From Burkholderia sp. OK233 (GTDB taxonomy: Bacteria > Pseudomonadota > Gammaproteobacteria > Burkholderiales > Burkholderiaceae): a stretch of 64,000 nt of DNA. The position numbers and the translations under genes are program-made. Numbering within the stretch: the stretch's first letter is position 1; each line of letters opens with the position of its first letter. This document shows, piece by piece, positions 33,846 to 41,641 of the stretch. The notes under the pieces are model-generated. The model ran no database searches. It was not told the origin of the DNA and saw nothing but the letters and a program-made list of their open reading frames with translations. The stretch lies in the NCBI RefSeq assembly GCF_900230185.1, contig NZ_OCSR01000002.1, positions 3,782,001-3,846,000 of the forward strand, written 5' to 3'.

Positions 33846-34184
33846 TTAATCCGCCGCGACCTTCAGGTGGTTCTTCACGCTCGAGACGCCATCGACGCCT
33901 TTCACGACTTCTCCTGCTGCGGCCTTGTCGTCAGCCGACGGCACCGAGCCCGTGAGCCACACGACGCCCTTGCGGGTCTTCACGTGGATGTGGGTCGATT
34001 TGACGTTCTTCGCGCTGAGCAGTTCGGCCTTGGCCTTGGTGGTGATCGTGCCGTCGTCGACGTGCTGGCCGATGGTTTCCGATGCTGCCGACGGGGCCGA
34101 GCTGCTGGTCTGCGCCGAGGCGTTCAGTGTGAATGCGACACATGCGATGCTGCCTGCGGTCTTCAGAAGTTGGATGGTCTTCAT
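33846..34184 (-). CDS. Periplasmic BON-domain protein
   Basis: The 112-residue protein has a signal peptide (MKTIQLLKTAGSIACVAFTL, cleavage near ASAQ) and a single BON domain at about residues 40-110, seen in DDGTITTKAKAELL, THIHVKTRKGVVWLTGSV and VSSVKNHLKV. BON domains bind phospholipid membranes and occur in osmotic-stress proteins such as OsmY. AGGAGAAACC on the minus strand precedes the start. It converges with DUF2383 over a shared terminator. Confidence 0.9.
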   Translation of the reverse strand: MKTIQLLKTAGSIACVAFTLNASAQTSSSAPSAASETIGQHVDDGTITTKAKAELLSAKNVKSTHIHVKTRKGVVWLTGSVPSADDKAAAGEVVKGVDGVSSVKNHLKVAAD

Positions 34185-34707
34185 GGTTTCTCCTTCGGGT
34201 GTTGATGAAAAATGCGGTCTTGTTACCTGCGGTCGATCGCGGTCGAAACCGTTGATGACTCGCGTGGGGTCGTTGCCGCTACGGTTCCGTCAGGGCCCGT
34301 TATCGACACCGGACGACGGCCTGAGCACGCGTTTCGTTTGCGTTGCTAATCGCGTTGCCTGGCGATCGAATCGCGTGCAAAGACCCACGTCCGTCCACAC
34401 CGTGTTGATCCGCAAGGTGTGTGCCCGGTACGCCGCACGAATGTCCGATGCCGGGAAAAGCCGTTGCGGCACATGCCTTTAGGCTGAGGAATAGAGGGGC
34501 CGGCACGTCCGGCGCGCCTTCTGGCGGTCCGCAAGGCCCGCGACCGGAAATTGCCGGGTCCTTGTAAAAATGGCGCTCGCCGCCTGCGCAATTGGCGGGC
34601 CTGAAAAGGCAAAACTTAGAAAAAACAGGGTGTTGGACGCGCTGGTATGACAGTTGCTCTGCTGAGGCCATAACCTTTTTCTCAGCTATCAACGGGACCT
34701 CACTACA
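34185..34707 (+). other. Upstream region of rpoN
   Basis: These 523 bases contain the BON gene leader on the minus side and the rpoN promoter region on the plus side. No coding frame is supported. The only clear element is a sigma-54-like -24/-12 sequence 50 bases before the rpoN start, listed separately. A lower-GC patch lies at 34600-34635. Confidence 0.35.
34642..34658 (+). promoter_or_regulatory. Sigma-54-like -24/-12 promoter before rpoN
   Basis: CTGGTATGACAGTTGCT matches the sigma-54 consensus YTGGCACG-N4-TTGCW except for two C-to-T changes, with the invariant GG and GC exactly ten bases apart. It lies 50 bases before the rpoN ATG, a distance fitting a short leader, and would allow rpoN to drive its own transcription. 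Confidence 0.45.
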
Positions 34708-36189
34708 ATGCCGTCAATTGAACTACGCGCAAGGCAGTCCCTCGCACTCACGCCGCGTCTGCAGCAATCGGTGCGTCTGTTGCAGTTGTCGTCTCTGGAG
34801 TTCCAGCAGGAGCTGCGCACCGCGCTCGACACCAATCCGTTCCTCGAGTACGACTCGACAGACACGGAAGACGTCGCGCTCGCCACCGCAACGCCTGGCG
34901 AAGACGCCGGCGCGACGCCCGCCACGGACACGGTCGCCACGGCCGAACCCGAATCGTCACCGGTTGACAACAGCAGCGGCGACACGATGGAAAGCGCAGG
35001 GCAGGACGACATACCCGGCGACTTTTCCGGCGACTACAGCAGCCGCAGTTCGACGCGCCAGAACGGCGACTCCGACAGTAGCGATCCCGCTGAATGGGCG
35101 CGTTCCCAACCGACTTTGCGCGAGCAGTTGCACGACTCGCTGCGTCTGTATCGACTCGACGACCGTGACCGCGCGGTAGCCCGCTTTATCATCGAGGCGC
35201 TCGACGACGACGGCTATCTGCGTCAGGAACTCTCGGAGCTCGCGGATAGCGTCGATCTCGAACCCGAACTGACCGAAGAAGAATTGCTGGTGGCGCTGCG
35301 GCTCGTGCAATCGCTCGATCGTCCCGGTCTCGGCGCCCGCTCGCTGTCCGAGTGTCTGTCGCTGCAAGTCAATGCCTTGCCCGCTGACACGCCGGGACGC
35401 GATGTGGCGCGGCAAATCGTCGACCATCATCTGGAACGCCTCGCGCGCCGCGAACAGGCTGAACTGCAAAAGCAGATCGGCTGCAGTGCCGAGGAACTGC
35501 GGGTGGCCTGCGCGCTGGTGCGCAAGCTCGATCCGAAGCCGGGCAACAACTACGGCCGTACCGAAGACAACTACGTGGTGCCGGACGTGATCGTGCGTCA
35601 GGTGCGCAACAAATGGGCGGTGACGATCAACCCGGCGGTGCAGCCGCGCGCCCGCATCCATCGCATGTATGCCGAGCTGTTCGCGCAGTCGGCCGGTGCA
35701 AGCCGCTCGCCGCTCGCGCAGCAATTACAGGAAGCGCGCTGGTTGATCCGCAATGCGCAGCAGCGCTTCGATACGATTCAACGCGTGGCCGAGTGCATCG
35801 TCGCGCATCAACGAGCCTTCTTCCAGTACGGTGAAATCGCGCTCAAGCCGATGGTGCTGCGCGATGTGGCCGAGGAGCTCGGCCTGCACGAGTCCACCAT
35901 CTCGCGTGCGACCGGCAACAAATATATGGCCACGCCGCGCGGTATTTTCGAGTTCAAGCACTTCTTCCCGCGTGAACTCGGCACGGAAAGCGGCGGCACC
36001 TGTTCGGCCGCGGCCGTGCGCGCGCTGCTCAAGGAAATGATCGCCGCCGAGAACACGCACGATCCGCTGTCGGACGTGACACTCGCCAGGATGCTCGCGG
36101 ATCAGGGCGTGCTGGTGGCACGACGCACCGTGGCGAAATATCGTCATTTGATGAAAGTGCCGCCGGCGGAATTGCGCCGCCAGGTTTAA
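34708..36189 (+). CDS. rpoN: RNA polymerase sigma-54 factor (RpoN)
   Basis: The 493-residue protein is complete. Region I is Gln/Leu-rich (ARQSLALTPRLQQSVRLLQL) and interacts with activators; region II is acidic (about residues 50-130); the core-binding domain follows; and the C-terminal RpoN box reads ARRTVAKYR (471-479), which contacts the -24 element. ESTISRATGNKYMATPRGIF is the conserved segment in front of it. The usual chromosome I neighbours of the main rpoN (lptB, hpf, pts genes) are absent, so this resembles the second Burkholderia copy (rpoN2), but that needs the rest of the genome. A strong terminator follows. Confidence 0.95.
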   Translation: MPSIELRARQSLALTPRLQQSVRLLQLSSLEFQQELRTALDTNPFLEYDSTDTEDVALATATPGEDAGATPATDTVATAEPESSPVDNSSGDTMESAGQDDIPGDFSGDYSSRSSTRQNGDSDSSDPAEWARSQPTLREQLHDSLRLYRLDDRDRAVARFIIEALDDDGYLRQELSELADSVDLEPELTEEELLVALRLVQSLDRPGLGARSLSECLSLQVNALPADTPGRDVARQIVDHHLERLARREQAELQKQIGCSAEELRVACALVRKLDPKPGNNYGRTEDNYVVPDVIVRQVRNKWAVTINPAVQPRARIHRMYAELFAQSAGASRSPLAQQLQEARWLIRNAQQRFDTIQRVAECIVAHQRAFFQYGEIALKPMVLRDVAEELGLHESTISRATGNKYMATPRGIFEFKHFFPRELGTESGGTCSAAAVRALLKEMIAAENTHDPLSDVTLARMLADQGVLVARRTVAKYRHLMKVPPAELRRQV

Positions 36190-36220
36190 ACGCATTGCCC
36201 TTTGGGGCCAGGGCTTCGGC

Positions 36221-36260
36221 AAAGCGCCACGCAAGAGTCAGTGCTCGCGTGGCGCTTTTT
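36221..36260 (+). terminator. Rho-independent terminator after rpoN
   Basis: AAAGCGCCACGC and GCGTGGCGCTTT form a perfect 12-bp stem around a 14-base loop and are followed by more T residues. It lies 32 bases after the rpoN stop. Confidence 0.85.
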
Positions 36261-36325
36261 CGTATCTGGACGTTTCGCACGCGCCCCATTACATTGGCGG
36301 CTCAAGTCGAAACGGGGTGAGTTCC

Positions 36326-37513
36326 ATGAAGTATTCGAATCTGGTTGAACGTTTGCAAGGCAGGCGTACGTCGGCGTGGGAAATCCATCGTGTCGCCCAG
36401 CAGGCGCTCGCCAATGGCGAAGACGTGATCGTGCTGAGCGTCGGCGACCCCGACTTTGCGACGCCGGCGCCGATCGTCGAGCGGGCGATCGAGGCGTTGC
36501 GTGGCGGCGATACGCATTACAGCGCCGTGTCCGGGCGTGAGCCGGTGCGGGCGGCGATTGCCGAGGACCATGCGCGCACCACCGGTTGCGCCGTAAGCGC
36601 GGCCAATGTGATCCTGACGGCGGGGGCGCAGAACGGTGTGTTCGCGACCTCGCTGTGCCTGCTGGAAGCGGGTGACGAGGTGATCGTTCCGGAGCCGATG
36701 TATCTCACGTACGAGGCCTGCGTGCGCGCCGCGGGCGCCACCCTCGTACCGGTGCCGGTCGATCCGGCGCGGGCGTTTCACCTCGACTGTGATGCGCTCG
36801 AGGCGGCCGTCACGCCGCGCACCCAGGCTATTTTCTTTGCTACACCCTGCAATCCGACCGGCGTGGTGATGCCGCGCGCCGATCTGGAACGCATCGCGCG
36901 AATCGCGTGCGAGCACGATCTGTGGGTGCTCTCCGACGAGGTCTATGCGGATCTCACGTTCGAGCGTGAGCACGTGAGCATCGCCGCGTTGCCGGGCATG
37001 GCGGAGCGCACGGTGACGCTCGGCAGCCTGTCGAAATCGCATGCGATGGCGGGCTGGCGTGTGGGCTGGGCGATCGGGCCTGCCACGCTGATCGAGCATA
37101 TGGGGCGGCTCGCGCTGGCGATGCTGTATGGCTTGCCAGGTTTCATCCAGCAGGCTGCATTGACGGCCCTGCAGAACAAGGCGCCGATCGTGGCCGAGAT
37201 GCGCGAGATTTACCGGCGCCGCCGCGACGTCGTGTTCGAGCGTTTGCACCGCGTGCCGGGCTTGCGTTGCCTGTTGCCGGAAGCAGGCATGTTCATGATG
37301 GTCGACGTCAGCGGCACGGGCCTCGACACGGTCGATTTCACCTGGCAGCTGTTTCGCGCACAAGGCGTGTCGCTGCTCGACGCAAGCGCCTTCGGCGAAA
37401 CCGCGAATGGTTTTGTACGGCTGGGTTTCGTGGTCGACGAGGCAAGCCTGATCGACGCGTGCGAACGGATTGCCGCGTTCGTCGGCGGATTGCCGGTGCG
37501 CGCGACAGCGTAG
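36326..37513 (+). CDS. Class I/II PLP-dependent aminotransferase
   Basis: The 395-residue protein is of the AspC-like fold-type I. VLSVGDPDFATPAPIVERA, then FFATPCNPTGVVMPR with the Asn-Pro-Thr-Gly turn, WVLSDEVYADLTFE with the cofactor Asp-x2-Tyr, and LGSLSKSHAMAGWRVGW with Lys237 as the Schiff-base lysine are all present; VRLGFV near the end supplies the carboxylate-binding Arg. The substrate cannot be assigned. ATG 36326 is favoured over GTG 36317 because GGGGTGA precedes it. It stands alone after rpoN. Confidence 0.92.
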   Translation: MKYSNLVERLQGRRTSAWEIHRVAQQALANGEDVIVLSVGDPDFATPAPIVERAIEALRGGDTHYSAVSGREPVRAAIAEDHARTTGCAVSAANVILTAGAQNGVFATSLCLLEAGDEVIVPEPMYLTYEACVRAAGATLVPVPVDPARAFHLDCDALEAAVTPRTQAIFFATPCNPTGVVMPRADLERIARIACEHDLWVLSDEVYADLTFEREHVSIAALPGMAERTVTLGSLSKSHAMAGWRVGWAIGPATLIEHMGRLALAMLYGLPGFIQQAALTALQNKAPIVAEMREIYRRRRDVVFERLHRVPGLRCLLPEAGMFMMVDVSGTGLDTVDFTWQLFRAQGVSLLDASAFGETANGFVRLGFVVDEASLIDACERIAAFVGGLPVRATA

Positions 37514-37771
37514 GCAAGGAACGGGGAAAGCTGCTCAAACCGTGAACGCCAGGCGATGCCCCCGCGGCATCGCGAATAGCGGAACAGCTTGTTTAAGTAT
37601 TTCGTGTTGCTTTCGTTTTCCTCCGTGAAACGATGCGATGTGGGAGAGGTGCGTATTAGAGCCAGTCTCCGGTTGACGTCTTCGATACTTGCGTCAAGAA
37701 TCGGTCGCCTGATTCGTCTTAAGCTGGACAATCGGGACATCGACGCCTATCGACTCGCAGCCGGAAACCCC

Positions 37772-39586
37772 ATGGCCATTCGCATCTACTTCTCGTTGCG
37801 CCGATCACTGATGGCAGGATCCGTGGCGGCCGCACTGGTGGCGATGGCCCTGGTCCTCGCCGTGATCGCCACGTTCAGCCAGATGTGCGCGGCGGCCGAA
37901 CTGGACGACTCATCCGCTGCGACTGCCAGCACGGAAACGGCCACATCGCCGGCCAGCTCGGTGAACGTGCCCAGCGTACCCGGCTTATCCGGCTTATCCG
38001 GCGCTCAGGCAGAGACTGCCGGCCAGACCGTCGATGCGAACGGCAAGCCCGTCAAGGAGCCGCACGCCGATCCAGCGCGTACCGGCCACTCGCCGCGGGC
38101 TTTCGTGGCCGCCCAGAACGAGACGCAGGACAACCCGCAGCACATCGCCAAACCCGACACCCCGGCGATCCCCGTGCCGCCGGAAAGCGCTGCCGTGACG
38201 CAGCATTCGATCCGGCTCGACAGCCGCAAGCTCGACTACACGGCAACCGCCGGCAACCTGCTGCTGCGTGACAAAAACGGCCAGGCCAATGCGAGCGTCT
38301 TCTATATCGCCTACACGGTCGCCACCAAAGCGCCGTCGATGCGCCCCGTCACGTTTCTTTTTAACGGCGGACCGGGTGCGGGCAGCGTGTTCCTGATGAT
38401 CGGCTCGTTCGGGCCCAAGCGGGTGCGCACGGCGAGTCCCGCGATCACGCCACCCGCACCCTATGTGCTGGACGACAACCCCGATAGTCTGCTCGACACC
38501 ACCGATCTGGTCTTTATCGACGCCGTCGGCGCGGGCCTGTCGAGGGTCGTCGGGCATGGCACAGGGAAGGACTTCTGGGGTGTCGATAAAGACCTCGACG
38601 CGTTCTCGCAATTCATCGACCGCTACCTGACGGTGAACCAGCGCTGGAATTCGCCGAAGTATCTGCTTGGCGAATCGTATGGCACCGCGCGCGCCGCGAT
38701 GCTCGCGTATCAGATGGGGCAAAACAATATCGCGCTCAATGGTGTGATCCTGATGTCGTCGGTGCTCGATTCCTCTGCGTTTTCACCCGGCTTCGATTTC
38801 AAGAGCGAAAGCTACTTGCCAAGCTTCGCGGCCATCGCGTGGTACCACGACAGGATCGTGCCGAAGCCGGCGAGTCTGCCGGCCTTTCTCGACGACGCCC
38901 GCGCGTTCGCGCGCGGACCTTATGCGCAAGCGCTCGCGCAGGGCGACGCGTTGCCCGACGCGCAGCGCGACGAGATCGCCGCACGCGTCGCGCAGTTCAC
39001 CGGGCTCGACGTCGAGTACGTGAAGCGAAGCCGCCTGCGTCTCTATCCGTCGCGTTTTCGCAATCAATTGCTGCGCGATCAATCGCGCAGCATCGGCCGT
39101 TTCGATGCACGTTTTAAAGGACTCGAGTACGACGGCGTATCCGAGCGTCCTGATTACGACGCATCGGTGAGCAGCGTGGCGAGCGCTTTCGATGCCGCCC
39201 TTCACCAGCATCTTGGGCAGGACCTGCACTTCACGCCCGCCGACCGCTATCTCGTCTTCAACGATGACGCGTTGAAGCAGTGGGATTGGAAACATGAGGA
39301 GTGGTGGGGGGAACACTTGTCCGTGCCTTATGCGGCGGGCGATCTCGCCGAAGCGATGCGCCAGAATCCGCAACTGCGTGTGATGTCCGTGAACGGCTAT
39401 TTCGACCTCGCCACGCCGTTCTATGCGACCGAGTACGCGCTCGCGCATCTGGGTGTCGATGCACCGCTGCGCGCCAATGTGCGCATTACCTACTACCCGA
39501 CCGGGCACATGATCTATCTCGACGATGCCGCGTTGCATGTGCTCAAACGGGATCTGGCGAGCTTCTATAAGGCGGGGACGGGTTAG
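37772..39586 (+). CDS. Peptidase S10 (serine carboxypeptidase) family protein, secreted
   Basis: The 604-residue protein has an N-terminal hydrophobic signal/anchor at about residues 14-40 and a variable Ser/Ala-rich linker to about residue 130. The carboxypeptidase domain then shows FLFNGGPGAGSVFLMIGSFG as oxyanion-hole region, YLLGESYGTARAAML with the nucleophile near Ser302, NGYFDLATPFYATEY with the Asp, and YPTGHMIYLD with the His. Function would be removal of C-terminal residues from peptides in the periplasm or outside. The ATG at 37772 is chosen; the longer open frame before it lacks similarity. Confidence 0.88.
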   Translation: MAIRIYFSLRRSLMAGSVAAALVAMALVLAVIATFSQMCAAAELDDSSAATASTETATSPASSVNVPSVPGLSGLSGAQAETAGQTVDANGKPVKEPHADPARTGHSPRAFVAAQNETQDNPQHIAKPDTPAIPVPPESAAVTQHSIRLDSRKLDYTATAGNLLLRDKNGQANASVFYIAYTVATKAPSMRPVTFLFNGGPGAGSVFLMIGSFGPKRVRTASPAITPPAPYVLDDNPDSLLDTTDLVFIDAVGAGLSRVVGHGTGKDFWGVDKDLDAFSQFIDRYLTVNQRWNSPKYLLGESYGTARAAMLAYQMGQNNIALNGVILMSSVLDSSAFSPGFDFKSESYLPSFAAIAWYHDRIVPKPASLPAFLDDARAFARGPYAQALAQGDALPDAQRDEIAARVAQFTGLDVEYVKRSRLRLYPSRFRNQLLRDQSRSIGRFDARFKGLEYDGVSERPDYDASVSSVASAFDAALHQHLGQDLHFTPADRYLVFNDDALKQWDWKHEEWWGEHLSVPYAAGDLAEAMRQNPQLRVMSVNGYFDLATPFYATEYALAHLGVDAPLRANVRITYYPTGHMIYLDDAALHVLKRDLASFYKAGTG

Positions 39587-39804
39587 CTCTGCAAGCAGTG
39601 GCGCTGGCACGATGCGGTGAGCGACTGCCGGACCGTCTGGAGAGACTGGTGCGGCGCCTTGACCCTTGCAGGCGGCTGGGGCAGGCGCGCAAGTCCGCGG
39701 CAAGTCGTTGAACGGTATAATTCCGCCACTTTGACGCGTTCCTTCGAAGGCGCGTCCATGCCCTTGTCCCGGCTTCACCAACCAGGCTTCACCCAGCGCC
39801 GCCC

Positions 39805-40551
39805 ATGCCATTTCTCCCGATCCAGTCCTTCACGCGCAAACGACTTTCCGACGTGGTGTCCGACCAGATCAAGCAACTGATCTCGGACGGCGCGCTGATG
39901 CCCGGCGACCGGTTGCCGGCCGAACGCGATCTGGCCACGCAGCTCGGGGTGTCGCGGCCGTCGTTGCGGGAAGCACTGATCAGGCTGGAAGCGGACGGTT
40001 ATATCGAAACGTCGGGGCGGGGCGGCTTCACGGTCGTCGACGTCACCGCGCCGATCATCTCCAAGCCGCTCGCCGAACTGCTGCTGCAAAATCCGCGTAC
40101 CAGTTCCGATATTCTCGAACTGCGCCAAGGCCTCGAATCGATTTCGACGGTGTACGCCGCCGAGCGCGCCACGGCAGCCGATCTGCAGAAGATCACTGAG
40201 GCGTTCGAAGCATTGAAGGCCGGTTCCCAGTCGCAAGACCGCGTGAACCTCGCGGAACTGGATGCTGGGTTTCACCTTGCCATCGCCGACGCCACGCATA
40301 ACATCGCGCTCGCGCATGTGATGCACGGCATTCATACGCTGATTCGCGAAGGCATGCGCCAGTACCATCGCCTGATCGACTACGATGAAGCGATGGAAAA
40401 GCAGTTGATGAGCCAGCATCAGGCCATCTACGACGCGGTCATCGCGCGCGACGCGCAAAAGGCGCGCAAGGCCGCCGAGCGTCATCTGACCTATGTGCGC
40501 GAGATGTACAGGGAAGACGCGACGAAACCTTCGCCGAACGTGATTTCCTGA
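39805..40551 (+). CDS. lldR: LldR-type GntR/FadR-family regulator of lactate utilisation
   Basis: The 248-residue protein has an N-terminal GntR winged helix (PGDRLPAERDLATQLGVSRPSLREALIRL, about residues 33-65) and a C-terminal FCD domain with LRQGLESISTVYAAERA, AELDAGFHLAIADATHN and MSQHQAIYDAVIARDAQKARKAAERHL, which holds the His/Asp metal or ligand site. It precedes lutABC, and a FadR-type site lies at the lut promoter, so it is the likely lactate-responsive repressor. PdhR- or GlcC-like roles are the alternatives. Confidence 0.85.
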   Translation: MPFLPIQSFTRKRLSDVVSDQIKQLISDGALMPGDRLPAERDLATQLGVSRPSLREALIRLEADGYIETSGRGGFTVVDVTAPIISKPLAELLLQNPRTSSDILELRQGLESISTVYAAERATAADLQKITEAFEALKAGSQSQDRVNLAELDAGFHLAIADATHNIALAHVMHGIHTLIREGMRQYHRLIDYDEAMEKQLMSQHQAIYDAVIARDAQKARKAAERHLTYVREMYREDATKPSPNVIS

Positions 40552-40582
40552 GGTTGACGGTCTCCTGTCTGGCTTCCTGGTC

Positions 40583-40638
40583 TCCTGACTTCCTGACTTC
40601 CTGACTTCGCGACTTTCCGACTTTCTGACTTTCTGACC
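40583..40638 (+). repeat. Seven tandem 8-bp units between lldR and lutA
   Basis: Seven contiguous octamers follow TCCTGACT (three exact copies), TCGCGACT, TTCCGACT, TTCTGACT and TTCTGACC; the consensus is TYCTGACT. The unit length is not a multiple of three and the tract starts 32 bases after the lldR stop, so it is non-coding. The rest of this 346-bp gap (40552-40897) holds the lut promoter and leader. Confidence 0.8.
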
Positions 40639-40735
40639 GCCGGTCGCGCCTAGGCGCCTACGCGCGAGCGGCGGCTCGTGCGCGTCCACTGCCGCGCTGA
40701 GGCCCATGCGGCCTGATTCACCAACGTTCTCCCGG

Positions 40736-40764
40736 TTGACACCATCTGGCGACTTCCTTATATT
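40736..40764 (+). promoter_or_regulatory. Sigma-70 promoter of lutABC
   Basis: TTGACA (40736-40741), exactly 17 bp, then TATATT (40759-40764): close to the ideal sigma-70 promoter. The predicted start is at about 40771, inside the operator, giving a leader of about 125 bases before lutA. Confidence 0.75.
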
Positions 40765-40767
40765 TCG

Positions 40768-40778
40768 TGGTCAGACCA
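40768..40778. promoter_or_regulatory. LldR/FadR-type operator of lutABC
   Basis: TGGTCAGACCA is a perfect TGGT-N3-ACCA palindrome, the site type bound by LldR, PdhR and other FadR-group proteins. It begins three bases after the -10 box and covers the transcription start, so binding would repress. Confidence 0.7.
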
Positions 40779-40897
40779 ACAATACCAGTCTTACTGACCG
40801 ACCACTTACACGCTGTCGGCAGGAAACGCCTGCGCCGCCATGATTCCGCACTAGAGTAGGTCAATCACCGGTCGCCGCTTTTCTTTTAAATGAACCT

Positions 40898-41641
40898 ATG
40901 AAAGTCGCCCTGTTTATCCCGTGCTTCATCGACGCGTTCTATCCCGAAGTGGGCATCGCCACGCTCGAACTGCTTGAACGTTTCGGCATCGAGGTCGACT
41001 ATCCGCAGGAGCAAACCTGCTGCGGCCAGCCGATGGCCAACAGCGGCGCGCACACCGAGGCGGCCGGCGCCGAGCGCGTGTTTGCGCGTAACTTCGCCGG
41101 TTACGACTACATTGTGGGGCCGTCGGCCAGTTGCATCCATCACGTGCGCGAGCATTTGACCGCGCTTGAGCAGACCGATGAAGTCAGGAAGGTCCGCGCC
41201 AACGCCTACGAACTCGTCGAGTTTCTGCATGACGTGGTCGGCGCGCGTGAGTTTCCGTGGGCCGAGTTTCCGCATCGCGTTGGCCTGCATAACAGCTGCA
41301 GCGCACTGCGGCATCTGAAGGAAGCGTCGGTCTCGGAGATTGCCGCGCCGCCGTTTTCGAAGCCGCGCACCTTGCTCGAAGGCGTGAAAGGCATCGAATT
41401 CGTCAAACCGTCGCGACCCGACGAATGCTGCGGTTTCGGCGGCACGTTCTCAGTGACCGAAGAGCCGGTATCGGTACGCATGGGGCAGGATAAAGTTCGC
41501 GATCATCTCAACGCGGGCGCGGAATACATCGTGTCGGGCGATATGTCGTGCCTGATGCACCAGCAAGGCTGTGCGGAGCGGATGAAGGCCGACGCACGCT
41601 TCATCCATATCGCACAGGTGCTGAACGGAGCACGCGCATGA
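40898..41641 (+). CDS. lutA: L-lactate oxidation iron-sulfur protein LutA
   Basis: The 247-residue protein has two CCG domains: MKVALFIPCFIDAFYPEVG leading to QEQTCCGQPMANSGAH, and a second repeat ending in RPDECCGFGGTFSVTE. These cysteine pairs bind Fe-S clusters as in LutA/YkgE and in the C-terminal half of glycolate oxidase GlcF. With LutB and LutC it oxidises L-lactate to pyruvate. Its stop overlaps the lutB start (ATGA). A lactate permease is not seen nearby. Confidence 0.93.
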   Translation: MKVALFIPCFIDAFYPEVGIATLELLERFGIEVDYPQEQTCCGQPMANSGAHTEAAGAERVFARNFAGYDYIVGPSASCIHHVREHLTALEQTDEVRKVRANAYELVEFLHDVVGAREFPWAEFPHRVGLHNSCSALRHLKEASVSEIAAPPFSKPRTLLEGVKGIEFVKPSRPDECCGFGGTFSVTEEPVSVRMGQDKVRDHLNAGAEYIVSGDMSCLMHQQGCAERMKADARFIHIAQVLNGARA

